Position numbers and translations under genes: made by a program | Origin: Paenibacillus phyllosphaerae | Lineage (GTDB): Bacteria > Bacillota > Bacilli > Paenibacillales > Paenibacillaceae | Assembly (NCBI RefSeq): GCF_014192105.1 | Contig: NZ_JACHXK010000006.1 | Location: 186,001-250,000 of the forward strand | Length of the DNA stretch: 64,000 bases | Direction: 5' to 3' | The notes under the pieces: model-generated | Told to the model about the DNA's origin: nothing | Seen by the model: only the letters and a program-made list of their open reading frames with translations | Databases searched by the model: none | Part shown: piece by piece, positions 50,703 to 59,126 of the stretch | How positions within the stretch are numbered: the stretch's first letter is position 1 | Layout of the letters: each line of letters opens with the position of its first letter

Positions 50703-51374
50703 ATGCAAGCGAAACAAGTTGCGGCGGTTCGCGCCGTTCAATCTATTCAAGAAGGCATGGTCGTAGGGCTAGGAACGGGCTCGACCGCTTATTATGCGAT
50801 TCAGGAGATCGGCAGACGGACGGCGGAAGGGCTGCAGATTAAGGCGGTTGCCACATCGGTGCAATCCGAGAATCTGGCCAAGGAGCTCGGCATCCCGCTC
50901 ATTCCGTTCGCGGAGGTCGAGGTCATCGATGTCACGATTGACGGTGCGGACGAAGTGGATGGCAGCTGGAATCTCATCAAAGGCGGCGGAGGCGCGTTGT
51001 TGCGGGAGAAGATCGTGGCAGCAGCCAGCAAGCAGCTGATCATTATCGTCGACGAAAGCAAAGCCGTCGGCCAGCTCGGCAAGTTTCCGCTTCCTGTCGA
51101 GATCGTCACGTTCGCAAGCGAGCTGACGCTGCGCAAGCTGGAAGCGCTGGGCTGCAAGCCGGTAATCCGCTTGACCGCGAGCAATGAGCCGTTCATAACG
51201 GATAACGGCAATTATACGGTAGACTGCCATTTTGACCGAATCGAGGATGCGGATCAGCTCAATCTGGCGCTGCATGCCATTCCGGGTGTCGTGGACCACG
51301 GGTTATTCCTGCATATGGCGACGCAAGTTATCGTCGGTTATGCGGATGGTTCGGCTCGCGAACTGGAGCGTTAA
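50703..51374 (+). CDS. rpiA: Ribose-5-phosphate isomerase A
   Basis: A 223-residue RpiA interconverting ribose-5-phosphate and ribulose-5-phosphate in the pentose phosphate pathway. Conserved motifs are GLGTGSTAYYAI, the active-site DGADEVD, KGGGGALLREK and VDHGLFLHMA near the C terminus. Of three in-frame ATGs (50679, 50697, 50703), the third lies 9 nt after AGGAGG, so it is taken as the start. It is monocistronic and seemingly unrelated to its neighbours. Confidence 0.95.
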   Translation: MQAKQVAAVRAVQSIQEGMVVGLGTGSTAYYAIQEIGRRTAEGLQIKAVATSVQSENLAKELGIPLIPFAEVEVIDVTIDGADEVDGSWNLIKGGGGALLREKIVAAASKQLIIIVDESKAVGQLGKFPLPVEIVTFASELTLRKLEALGCKPVIRLTASNEPFITDNGNYTVDCHFDRIEDADQLNLALHAIPGVVDHGLFLHMATQVIVGYADGSARELER

Positions 51375-51481
51375 CGAATAAACATTCGCCATGATGAAGA
51401 TCATTTGCGCTCTTTTGGGTTAAGAAGTAGACAAGTTCTATTTCGAATACATTCCCAATCGGGTGCGAGGAGGGCTTCATC

Positions 51482-52315
51482 ATGCAATGGAAAGGCAGAA
51501 GAGGCAGTAGTCATGTCGAAGATCGCCGCGGCATGAGCGGCGGACGAGGTCTGATCGGAGGCGGGATCGGCAGCATCGTCATCGTGCTGCTCGTTACTTT
51601 GCTCGGCGGCGGGAACATAGGGGATGTCCTTAGTTCCGTCACGACGCTGGGCTCAACGTCGACCGGCAATACCGCCTATGTCGAGACCGAGCAGGAAAAG
51701 GAGCTTGCGGCTTTCGTATCGGTCGTGCTGGCAGATACGGAGGAAGTATGGACGGAGCTTTTCCAAGAGAAAGGACTGGACTATGAGGAACCGACGCTCG
51801 TGTTATACAGCGGCAGCGTGCAATCCGCCTGCGGAACAGCGGGTTCGTCGGTCGGCCCGTTCTATTGTCCCGGCGACCATAAGTTGTACATCGACCTTAG
51901 TTTCTATGACGAACTGCGACAGAAATTCCAGGCGCCGGGCGATTTTGCCATGGCTTATGTCATCGCCCATGAGGTAGGACACCATGTGCAGACGCTGCTG
52001 AAGACCGGCGAGGGCAAGGGGGATTCGAGCTCCAATGCGTTCTCCGTCCGCTTCGAGCTGCAGGCGGATTATTTGGCCGGCGTATGGGCGCATCATGCGG
52101 AAGATATGAACGTCCTCGAGGAAGGCGATCTTGAGGAAGCGATCGCAGCGGCCAGCGCGGTCGGCGACGATACGATTCAGAAGAAAGCCCAAGGCTATGC
52201 CGTACCGGAAAGCTTCACGCACGGTACATCGGAGCAGCGGAAACGTTGGTTCTATAAGGGGTTCCAATCCGGAACCATCGAAGGCGGAGATACCTTCTCG
52301 GCTAATCCGCTCTAA
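51482..52315 (+). CDS. Putative neutral zinc metallopeptidase (YpfJ family)
   Basis: A 277-residue protein. The N terminus MQWKGRRGSSHVEDRRG and a Gly-rich membrane helix (GGGIGSIVIVLLVTLLGGG) are typical of the YpfJ/zinc_peptidase family. The external domain has CPGDHKLYIDLSFYDEL and the HExxH motif HEVGHHVQ, followed by FELQADYLAGVWAHH, which supplies the third ligand Glu. The family is found in both Gram-positive and Gram-negative bacteria; its substrate is unknown. GAGGAGGG precedes the ATG. Confidence 0.93.
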   Translation: MQWKGRRGSSHVEDRRGMSGGRGLIGGGIGSIVIVLLVTLLGGGNIGDVLSSVTTLGSTSTGNTAYVETEQEKELAAFVSVVLADTEEVWTELFQEKGLDYEEPTLVLYSGSVQSACGTAGSSVGPFYCPGDHKLYIDLSFYDELRQKFQAPGDFAMAYVIAHEVGHHVQTLLKTGEGKGDSSSNAFSVRFELQADYLAGVWAHHAEDMNVLEEGDLEEAIAAASAVGDDTIQKKAQGYAVPESFTHGTSEQRKRWFYKGFQSGTIEGGDTFSANPL

Positions 52316-52352
52316 ACGAGTGAGCTTCAGTTTCAACAAGGGTGGGGGATCG

Positions 52353-52907
52353 ATGCGGATTCGACATGCGGCGGTAACCGACGCCGCCGGAATCGCCAAG
52401 GTGCATGTAGACAGTTGGCGGACGACCTACGAGGGGCTAGTGCCCGCTGATTTTCTAGCCGCGATGTCTTATGAGGTGTATGAGAACCGATGGCGCTACC
52501 GGCTGCAAAACAAGGCGGTGCGGTACGCGATGTTCGTGGCCGAAGAAGCGGATGGCCGCATTGTCGGCTTTGCTGACGGAGGGCCGGAGCGGACGGGCGA
52601 TGCCGAATTCAGGGGCGAGCTGTATGCGCTCTATCTATTGAAGACTTCCCAACGCAAGGGCATCGGCACACAACTGTTCCATGCGATTGCCGCTCACCTG
52701 ATCGCGCAAGGGTATGGAAGCATGCTGATCTGGGTGCTGAAGGCCAATCCAAGCCGATCGTTCTATGAAGCGCTCGGCGGGGTGAAGCGTCGGGAAGCCA
52801 CCATCGAAGTCGGCGGCAGCATGGTGGAGGAAGCGGGATACGGCTGGTCCGATCTGAATGGTTGGATGAGCGGTCATGCGGCAAGGTTGAGGACGGACGA
52901 TGTATAA
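52353..52907 (+). CDS. GNAT-family N-acetyltransferase
   Basis: A 184-residue acetyltransferase. ATG 52353 is chosen because GGGTGGGGG precedes it; the frame can be extended upstream only within the peptidase gene. The GNAT core is RIRHAAVTDAAGIAKVHVDSWRTTYEGLVP (first strand and helix), AELYALYLLKTSQRKGIGTQLF (acetyl-CoA loop QRKGIG) and LWVLKANPSRSFYEALGG. The substrate is unknown. It probably shares the preceding gene's transcript, with about 37 bp between them. Confidence 0.9.
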   Translation: MRIRHAAVTDAAGIAKVHVDSWRTTYEGLVPADFLAAMSYEVYENRWRYRLQNKAVRYAMFVAEEADGRIVGFADGGPERTGDAEFRGELYALYLLKTSQRKGIGTQLFHAIAAHLIAQGYGSMLIWVLKANPSRSFYEALGGVKRREATIEVGGSMVEEAGYGWSDLNGWMSGHAARLRTDDV

Positions 52908-52955
52908 CCAACCCTTTTTGAACAATTCAGCATGTATCGGCATATGATCGAAAAT

Positions 52956-52994
52956 AAACAACGTCAGGAGTTCGAGACTCCTGGCGTTGTTTAC
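52956..52994 (+). terminator. Rho-independent terminator after GNAT gene
   Basis: AACAACG and CAGGAGT pair with ACTCCTG and CGTTGTT (one mismatch in between), followed by T residues. Confidence 0.8.
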
Positions 52995-53025
52995 GTTTGA
53001 TGAAGAATGCGTGCTTAACTTCGAT

Positions 53026-53044
53026 AATAATGATTTTCATTCTC
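53026..53044 (+). promoter_or_regulatory. Fur (iron-responsive) box
   Basis: AATAATGATTTTCATTCTC matches the 19-bp Fur consensus GATAATGATAATCATTATC at 15 positions. It covers the -35 (TTTTCA, 53034-53039) of a promoter whose -10 is TACAAT (53057-53062), spacer 17 nt, as expected for iron-dependent repression. Confidence 0.65.
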
Positions 53045-53062
53045 AATTGGTTGTGGTACAAT
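53034..53062 (+). promoter_or_regulatory. Promoter of the ferredoxin-NADP reductase gene
   Basis: TTTTCA (53034-53039), 17 nt, TACAAT (53057-53062). Both boxes are good sigma-A matches and the Fur box overlaps the -35. A start near 53069 leaves an 80-nt leader. Confidence 0.65.
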
Positions 53063-53148
53063 TCATGTATGATTTTGGAAATGATGATTTGAAAGCAACT
53101 TACAATAAATATTTATACCTATTAAACGCTAAGGAAAGGATGAGGAAC

Positions 53149-54201
53149 ATGAGTGAGCAAGAACTTTTTGACGTGACGATTATCGGCGGAGGACCGGCTG
53201 GCCTTTTCTCTGCCTTCTATAGCGGTTTGCGCGAGATGAAGACGAAGATTATCGAGTTTCAATCTTTTCTTGGCGGTAAGGTGAACGTTTATCCGGAGAA
53301 AATGATCTGGGACGTCGGCGGGATGACCCCGATTCCGGGTCAAACGCTGATCGAGCAGCTGACTGCGCAAGGGAAAACCTTCGATCCGACAATCGTGCTC
53401 GGCGAGAAGGTGACTTCGATCACGAAAGGGGAAGACGGCCATTTTGCCCTGCACTCCGATACAGGTGCCGTCCATCGTTCCCGCACCGTTATTCTGGCGA
53501 TCGGTTACGGCATCCTGAAGCCGATCAAGTTGGAGCTGGAAGGAGCCGAGCGCTACGAGGTCGGCAATCTCCACTACACGGTTAAGTCGCTGGCGCGCTT
53601 CAAGGACAAAGTTGTCATGATCTCCGGCGGGGGGCATACCGCGATTGACTGGGCGAACGAGCTCGCGCCATTCGCGAAGAAGGTCTATCTCACCTATCGG
53701 AAGGAAGCGCTTAAAGGCCATGAAGCAGAGGTATCCAAGCTGATGGCGAACGGGATTAACTGCCTGCTGAATACCGAGATCGAACGTTTGGTTGCCGTTC
53801 CTGGCGAGGAGCTTATCGACCGCGTCATTCTCCGTAATAATGAAGACGGCGCTGTCGTCGAGCTGCAAGTGGATGAGGTCATTGTCAGCCATGGCTACGA
53901 CCGGGATCGCGAACTGCTGCATAACAGCGAGGTGCGCATTGAGATGGAAGGGGAATGGAATATTGCGGGAACGCCGATGAGCGAGACGAACGTGCCCGGC
54001 ATCTACGCCGCAGGCGATCTGCTCTCGCATCCCGGCAAGCTCCATCTGATTGCAGGGGCGTTCCAGGATGCCGCGAATGCGGTGAACAAGGCGAAGAAGT
54101 TCGTCACGCCGGATGCGGAAGCTTACGGTATGGTCTCCTCGCATAATGACCGGTTCATCGAACGGAACCGGGAGCTGAAGAAGCAGCTGTTCGCTAATTA
54201 A
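53149..54201 (+). CDS. Ferredoxin/flavodoxin-NADP+ reductase (thioredoxin-reductase-like)
   Basis: A 350-residue FAD-dependent oxidoreductase of the YumC/YcgT type, moving electrons between NADPH and ferredoxin or flavodoxin. It has FAD motifs IIGGGPAGLFSAFYSG and AAGDLLSHPGKLHLIAGAFQDAANAVN, and an NADPH motif ISGGGHTAIDWANEL, but no CxxC redox centre, which separates it from true thioredoxin reductases. ATG 53149 sits after a GGAAAGGATGAGG region. The Fur box upstream suggests expression under iron limitation, as known for the B. subtilis relative YcgT. Confidence 0.93.
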   Translation: MSEQELFDVTIIGGGPAGLFSAFYSGLREMKTKIIEFQSFLGGKVNVYPEKMIWDVGGMTPIPGQTLIEQLTAQGKTFDPTIVLGEKVTSITKGEDGHFALHSDTGAVHRSRTVILAIGYGILKPIKLELEGAERYEVGNLHYTVKSLARFKDKVVMISGGGHTAIDWANELAPFAKKVYLTYRKEALKGHEAEVSKLMANGINCLLNTEIERLVAVPGEELIDRVILRNNEDGAVVELQVDEVIVSHGYDRDRELLHNSEVRIEMEGEWNIAGTPMSETNVPGIYAAGDLLSHPGKLHLIAGAFQDAANAVNKAKKFVTPDAEAYGMVSSHNDRFIERNRELKKQLFAN

Positions 54202-54241
54202 TCGAATACGGCGTCACTTCGCGGACCACTTTTACGTACGT

Positions 54242-55711
54242 TCAACGTGCATAAAGGCGGTCTTCTTTTGTTGTGCGGTCAGTATGCAAGACCGTTCTCC
54301 ACGCTCGATGCAACAGCCTGACGCCTTCGATGATTTGCGATTCCTGCAGGCCGCCAAAACCGAGATAAATGTGCGGATACCCGGAATAGGTCTGTTTGCG
54401 GATGGCTTGCATCCGCTCCAGATCGTACACTCCGACCCCTTCGTCCGCTGCAAGTTCCACGAGCTCGAGGACGGAGAGCGAAGTGCGGACGGTCAGCTGG
54501 ATGTGAAGTCCGGCATTATGGCCGGTTACTTGAACCGAGGTGCCGAAAGCTGCTTCCAGCTGCTCGAGCAGCAAGTGATGCTTCTTGCGGTAGCTGCTCC
54601 GCATACGGCGAATATGCCGAAACCAGTGGCCCTTCTCGATAAAAGCTTGCATCGCCCATTGCTCAATCCGCGAAGGCGCATCGAGCAGCAGACGCATCTG
54701 TCTGGCTCGTTCCGCCAGCTCTGCCGGCAGCACCATATAATTCATGCGGATGGCCGGCGTAAAAGCTTTCGAGAACGTGCCGATATAGATGACGCGGCCG
54801 GAGCGGTCCAGGCCTTGGAGCGAGGGAATCGGCTTGCCGTGATAACGGAATTCGCCATCGTAATCGTCCTCGATGACATAAGCATTCCGGTTGTTCGCCC
54901 AATGAAGCAGCTGCTCGCGGTCGGAATAAGGCATGACGGTGCCGGTCGGAAATTGATGGGACGGCGTAACGTACACCGCATCGGCTTGCGTCTCCAGCAA
55001 AGCTTCGATTACAATGCCGCGTTCACGGACCGGAACGGCAACGATTTCGAACCCCCGTCGTTCCAGCAGCAGCTGCGCAACCCGATATCCGGGATCCTCG
55101 TACGCGATCGTGCGGCGGTCTTCGAATAATGCACACAGCAAGTTCATGGAATAGCGAATGCCGGATCCGACCACGATCTGGTCCGGATCGCATTGAACGC
55201 CGCGCGACTTGCGCAGATAGTCGGCGAGAACGCTGCGGAACGAAGCTTCTCCTTGTGCGTCGCCGTGCTTGCACAGCTGCTCGCCGGCTTGGTCTAACGC
55301 ATGATGGAGCATTTGCCGCCAGAGACGAAGCGGGAACTGCTGTTCATCGGTCGTAGAGGCCCGGAAATCGATCAAGAGCTTCTGTTGCTCGTCAGCGGGA
55401 GCTACTGGGCTAGAAGGGGATTTCACGGCAACGTCCATGTCCGTAAACGTAGCAGAACTTGGGGCGCTTAGCATATTCATGACGAACAGGCCTGACCGTG
55501 GCTTGCTGATTGCATATCCTTCGGCGATCAGCATTTGATAGGCGGTCTCGATTGGGGTCTTGCTTATGTTCAACTGATTCTGCAATGCGCGAATGGACGG
55601 CAGCCGAGAACCGTACGCAATGGCGCCGCTGCGAATTTGGTTGCGTATTTGTTGATACAGCTGCAGATAGAGCGGCTGTTCCTGACCGCTTGCCAGGTTG
55701 AGATTCAGCAT
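54242..55711 (-). CDS. MocR-family regulator (GntR helix-turn-helix fused to aminotransferase-like domain)
   Basis: A 489-residue MocR/PdxR-type regulator. The N-terminal GntR helix-turn-helix (QPLYLQLYQQIRNQIRSGAIAYGSRLPSIRALQNQLNISKTPIETAYQML) is followed by a linker (about 80-125) and a fold-type I PLP domain with EDPGYRVAQLLLERR, YVTPSHQFPTGTVMP, EDDYDGEFRYHGKP and the PLP Lys in YIGTFSKAFTPAIRM. MocR proteins often act on the gene divergent to them; here that is the arylamine N-acetyltransferase, with a 20-bp palindrome between them. Confidence 0.94.
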   Translation of the reverse strand: MLNLNLASGQEQPLYLQLYQQIRNQIRSGAIAYGSRLPSIRALQNQLNISKTPIETAYQMLIAEGYAISKPRSGLFVMNMLSAPSSATFTDMDVAVKSPSSPVAPADEQQKLLIDFRASTTDEQQFPLRLWRQMLHHALDQAGEQLCKHGDAQGEASFRSVLADYLRKSRGVQCDPDQIVVGSGIRYSMNLLCALFEDRRTIAYEDPGYRVAQLLLERRGFEIVAVPVRERGIVIEALLETQADAVYVTPSHQFPTGTVMPYSDREQLLHWANNRNAYVIEDDYDGEFRYHGKPIPSLQGLDRSGRVIYIGTFSKAFTPAIRMNYMVLPAELAERARQMRLLLDAPSRIEQWAMQAFIEKGHWFRHIRRMRSSYRKKHHLLLEQLEAAFGTSVQVTGHNAGLHIQLTVRTSLSVLELVELAADEGVGVYDLERMQAIRKQTYSGYPHIYLGFGGLQESQIIEGVRLLHRAWRTVLHTDRTTKEDRLYAR

Positions 55712-55751
55712 CGTTCACCTCGTACATCTGTCTTTTTATTGACATTCTAAC

Positions 55752-55771
55752 TGACCATTTCGAAGTGGTCA
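55752..55771 (+). promoter_or_regulatory. Palindromic operator between mocR-type and acetyltransferase genes
   Basis: TGACCATTTCGAAGTGGTCA is a 20-bp palindrome with a single mismatched pair. It lies about 41 bp before the mocR ATG and about 15 bp before a TATATA box (55786-55791) for the divergent gene. It probably binds the MocR regulator and affects both promoters. Confidence 0.65.
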
Positions 55772-55876
55772 CATTCGTAATACAGTATATACCATGAAAG
55801 GCAGGGCGTTGCCTAGCGTGTGATTGCTATTACATGCAACGGAATCATGCACGGTCGCTGGAAAGGATGAGAGATT

Positions 55877-56749
55877 ATGCTGACAATATCGGACCGGAGA
55901 GCCTATCTTGACCGGTTGGGAATAACGGAGGTGCCAGCCCCGACACTTGCGAACTTGATCTTGCTGCAGCAGGCGCATGTGGAGCGGATCCCATGGCAGA
56001 CGGTCGATATTTATACTGGACGGCCTGCTTCAATGGATGTCCGCGAATCGATTCAGCTGATCGTAGGGCAGCGGAGCGGCTATTGTTTCCAACTGAACGG
56101 CGCATTCAGCACGCTGCTGACTGACCTGGGCTACGAAGTGATGTGGCACAAGGCAGGCGTTCAGCCGATGGGGCAGGAACCTAGAATTAACGGCTTCCAT
56201 CTCGGCTTGACGGTGAGATTAGCGGGGGAAAGCGGAGAATCAGAAACCTACCTCGTCGACGCGGGTCTCGGCGATATGCCGTATGAACCGATTCCATTGA
56301 AGTTCGGCAGCTATGAGCGAGGGCCGTTCACGTATGTGCTGCAGCCTTCCGGAATCGCGGAGCATGGCTGGCGGCTTGAGCATGAGAGGCCGGTGGCCTA
56401 TGTTGGCGTTGATTTCGCTCCTGCAGCGGAGCCGTCGCTTGAAGGCTTCTGGCCAAGGCATCAATTCTACAGTACCTCCAGCGAGTCGCCTTGGATCGAT
56501 ACATTCCTCCTTCGCCAGCGCGGGGCGCATGTCTTGAATGAACTTCGCGGCTGCGTATGGAAGCAGTGGGATTCCAGCGGGATGAAGACCCGCGAGCTTG
56601 TCGTACAATCCGATTGGCTGGATGTGCTCGCGACTGTATTCCATGAGCGGCTCGTTGCGTATTCGCAGCTGGAGAGGGAAGAACTCTGGCGGCGCGTGAT
56701 GCGCCAGCATGAAGAATGGAAGCGGGAGGTTAGCCGCCGCGGACGTTAA
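55877..56749 (+). CDS. Arylamine N-acetyltransferase
   Basis: A 290-residue NAT-family enzyme, transferring acetyl groups from acetyl-CoA to arylamines or hydrazines. The catalytic triad is visible: Cys near residue 70 (RSGYCFQLN), His near 108 (NGFHLGLTV) and Asp near 124 (YLVDAGLGDMPYEP). AAAGGATGAG precedes the ATG. It is divergent from the MocR regulator, so its expression may respond to a PLP-linked or amine signal. Confidence 0.92.
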   Translation: MLTISDRRAYLDRLGITEVPAPTLANLILLQQAHVERIPWQTVDIYTGRPASMDVRESIQLIVGQRSGYCFQLNGAFSTLLTDLGYEVMWHKAGVQPMGQEPRINGFHLGLTVRLAGESGESETYLVDAGLGDMPYEPIPLKFGSYERGPFTYVLQPSGIAEHGWRLEHERPVAYVGVDFAPAAEPSLEGFWPRHQFYSTSSESPWIDTFLLRQRGAHVLNELRGCVWKQWDSSGMKTRELVVQSDWLDVLATVFHERLVAYSQLEREELWRRVMRQHEEWKREVSRRGR

Positions 56750-56793
56750 GAAGCGCCAGCCGGTTCATCTTGTAATGTCTATATGCAAACTCC

Positions 56794-56808
56794 ACTAGTT
56801 TTGCTAGT
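56794..56808 (+). promoter_or_regulatory. Possible operator before the GH42 gene
   Basis: ACTAG-TTTTG-CTAGT is a 5-bp inverted repeat with a 5-nt spacer, 60 bp before the ATG, next to a possible -10 (TAGTAT at 56805-56810). Whether it is functional is unknown. Confidence 0.3.
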
Positions 56809-56866
56809 ATCTTCGGCTCCTGCGGTGTGGTTAAATAGACGCAAGAATACGAAGACGGAGGATCAT

Positions 56867-58927
56867 ATGAGCAAAAACTTAACTTCGAAAGCGTTTACGC
56901 TTGGCGTCTGCTATTATCCGGAACATTGGGACGAATCGCTGTGGGCTGACGATTTCCGCCGTATGAAGGAAATGGGCTTCTCCATCGTACGGGTGGGGGA
57001 ATTCGCCTGGAGCATCTTCGAGCCTGAAGAGGGGCGGTTCGAATTCGCGTTGTTCGACCGAGCGCTGGACTTGGCACATGCCCACGGATTGCAGGTCATT
57101 ATGGGGACGCCGACCGCTACGCCGCCGGCGTGGCTCACCCATAAACATCCGGAAGTGCTCAATGCGAATCAAGACGGGCTTCTCTATCAACATGGGATGC
57201 GAGCCCATCATAATTATAATTCACCGGTTTATCTGGACTATTGCGCTCGTATCGTGCGTACGATGGCGGAGCATTACCGGGACCATCCGGCCATTGTCGG
57301 ATGGCAGATCGACAATGAGTTGAACTGCGAGATCGACGTCTACTATTCGGAGTCGGATCATCGGGCATTCCGGGTCTGGCTGCAAGAGAAATACGGTACG
57401 CTTGCCAAGCTGAATGAAGCCTGGGGGACTGTCTTCTGGAACCAGACGTACAGCGAATGGGACCAGGTTCATCTCACGAGACGCACGACCGCCAATTCGC
57501 CGAATCCGCACCTGGCGCTGGATGAGAAGCGTTTCGTCTCGGCAAGCGCGATTCGCTATGCCAAGGTGCAAGCGGATATTTTGCGCGAGATCGCGCCGCA
57601 TCATTGGGTCACGACGAACGGACTGTTCGGCAATCTGGACAGCCACCGATTGACCGATGAGATGTTGGATTTCTTCTCGTATGATTCTTATCCGCTCTTC
57701 TATTCGATCTTCGGCGACGGCGCGGAGGAGGAGCCGCTGAAGGACCGGAAGTGGAGCCTCAATTTGAGCGTGGTTCGCGACATCTCCGAGAACTTCTGCG
57801 TGATGGAACAGCAGGCAGGACCGGGTGGCTGGGTGAACCGCCTTCAGCTGCCTTCGCCGCTCCCTGGCCAGATCCGGCTATGGACGTATCAGTCGATTCT
57901 GCATGGGGCCGATATGATTCTCTATTTCCGTTGGCGGACCGCGACCGTCGGCACCGAGTTGTATTGGCATGGCATTAATGATTACCATAACCAGCCCAAC
58001 CGCCGCATTCGGGAGATAACCGAGATCGGCGCCGAGCTGAAGCGGATCGGCGAACGGCTAGTCGGCCGAACCTACAAAGCTGAGGTCGCGATGCTGGATG
58101 ACTACGACAACGAATGGGATGCGAAGCTGGATACGTTCTACGGGAACCTGCGCGGTCAGAGTACGAGCGCTTGGTTCAAGCAGCTGCAGCGGCGCCATAT
58201 TCCGATGAACCGGGTCAAATTCCGCGACACGACGACATTGGAGGATCTCACGCGTTACCGCGTGCTGATCTATCCGCATCCGGCCATTCTGACCGAGTCG
58301 AGGGCAAAGTTGCTGGAAGCTTACGCGGCGCAAGGCGGGACGTTGATTTTTGGCGCGCGAACGGGTTATAAAGATGAGACGGGACGCTGCTACATGATGC
58401 CGTTCCCTGGCTATGCAGCGGCATTATGCGGCATTCACGTGGAGGAATTCACCTTGATCGCGGGAGAGGCCAAGCCTGCGATCGTCAGAATGACCGGTCA
58501 GGTTGAACGTACATTCGAGGCGATCGGATTCAATGAAGTACTCTCGGTCCGTTCGCAGTCTGCTACAGTAGAGGCTGTGTATGACTCAGCGTATTACGCC
58601 GGCACGCCTGCGCTGACACGCAATCGATATGGCGCTGGTGAGGTATGGTATTACGGAGCGGCATTCTCCATCGCGGCAGTCGGCGCAATCCTGGATCTTC
58701 TCCAATTGGAATCCCCGGTCGTGTCCTGGTGCGCCGTCCCGAAACAGGTGGAGCTCGGCGTTCGTATGGCATCCGATGGTTCGGAGCTCGTGTACTTGCT
58801 GAATTATGCGGAGGAAGCGATGGAGATCCAGCTGGAACACCCTTGCATGGAGCTGCTAACGAATGAGGAACTTCACGGCACGGCGAGCATTCCGGCATTC
58901 GGCGTCATGATTCTGGAGCGGCGGTAA
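56867..58927 (+). CDS. GH42 beta-galactosidase
   Basis: A 686-residue GH42 glycosidase removing beta-galactose residues from oligosaccharides. ATG 56867 follows GGAGG. Order: TIM barrel with acid/base Glu near residue 148 (GWQIDNELN) and nucleophile Glu near 313 (VMEQQAGPGGW), a trimerisation-type domain (about 390-600), and a small C-terminal beta domain. The LGVCYYPEHWDESLWADDFRRMKEMG and GTPTATPPAWL blocks are family hallmarks. No signal peptide, so it acts in the cytoplasm. No sugar transporter lies nearby. A terminator follows. Confidence 0.95.
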   Translation: MSKNLTSKAFTLGVCYYPEHWDESLWADDFRRMKEMGFSIVRVGEFAWSIFEPEEGRFEFALFDRALDLAHAHGLQVIMGTPTATPPAWLTHKHPEVLNANQDGLLYQHGMRAHHNYNSPVYLDYCARIVRTMAEHYRDHPAIVGWQIDNELNCEIDVYYSESDHRAFRVWLQEKYGTLAKLNEAWGTVFWNQTYSEWDQVHLTRRTTANSPNPHLALDEKRFVSASAIRYAKVQADILREIAPHHWVTTNGLFGNLDSHRLTDEMLDFFSYDSYPLFYSIFGDGAEEEPLKDRKWSLNLSVVRDISENFCVMEQQAGPGGWVNRLQLPSPLPGQIRLWTYQSILHGADMILYFRWRTATVGTELYWHGINDYHNQPNRRIREITEIGAELKRIGERLVGRTYKAEVAMLDDYDNEWDAKLDTFYGNLRGQSTSAWFKQLQRRHIPMNRVKFRDTTTLEDLTRYRVLIYPHPAILTESRAKLLEAYAAQGGTLIFGARTGYKDETGRCYMMPFPGYAAALCGIHVEEFTLIAGEAKPAIVRMTGQVERTFEAIGFNEVLSVRSQSATVEAVYDSAYYAGTPALTRNRYGAGEVWYYGAAFSIAAVGAILDLLQLESPVVSWCAVPKQVELGVRMASDGSELVYLLNYAEEAMEIQLEHPCMELLTNEELHGTASIPAFGVMILERR

Positions 58928-59010
58928 CGATTCGGTATGCCAGTGCCGAATTACGGCTACAATGGAGTAACGGGTTTTGTTCGAAGAATAAGACATTAAG
59001 CGACATGTGC

Positions 59011-59054
59011 GAGCAGCCTTTCGTTGGTTCATCCGACTTAGGGCTGCTTTTTCT
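59011..59054 (+). terminator. Rho-independent terminator after GH42 gene
   Basis: AGCAGCC (59012-59018) pairs with GGCTGCT (59042-59048), with inner pairing CGTTGG/CCGAC, followed by TTTTC. Confidence 0.75.
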
Positions 59055-59126
59055 ATTGTGACTTTTGGCATGGGACAGGGATTTTCAAAATGCTGTCGAA
59101 TAGGTAAGGATTAGCCTTTTCGACCA

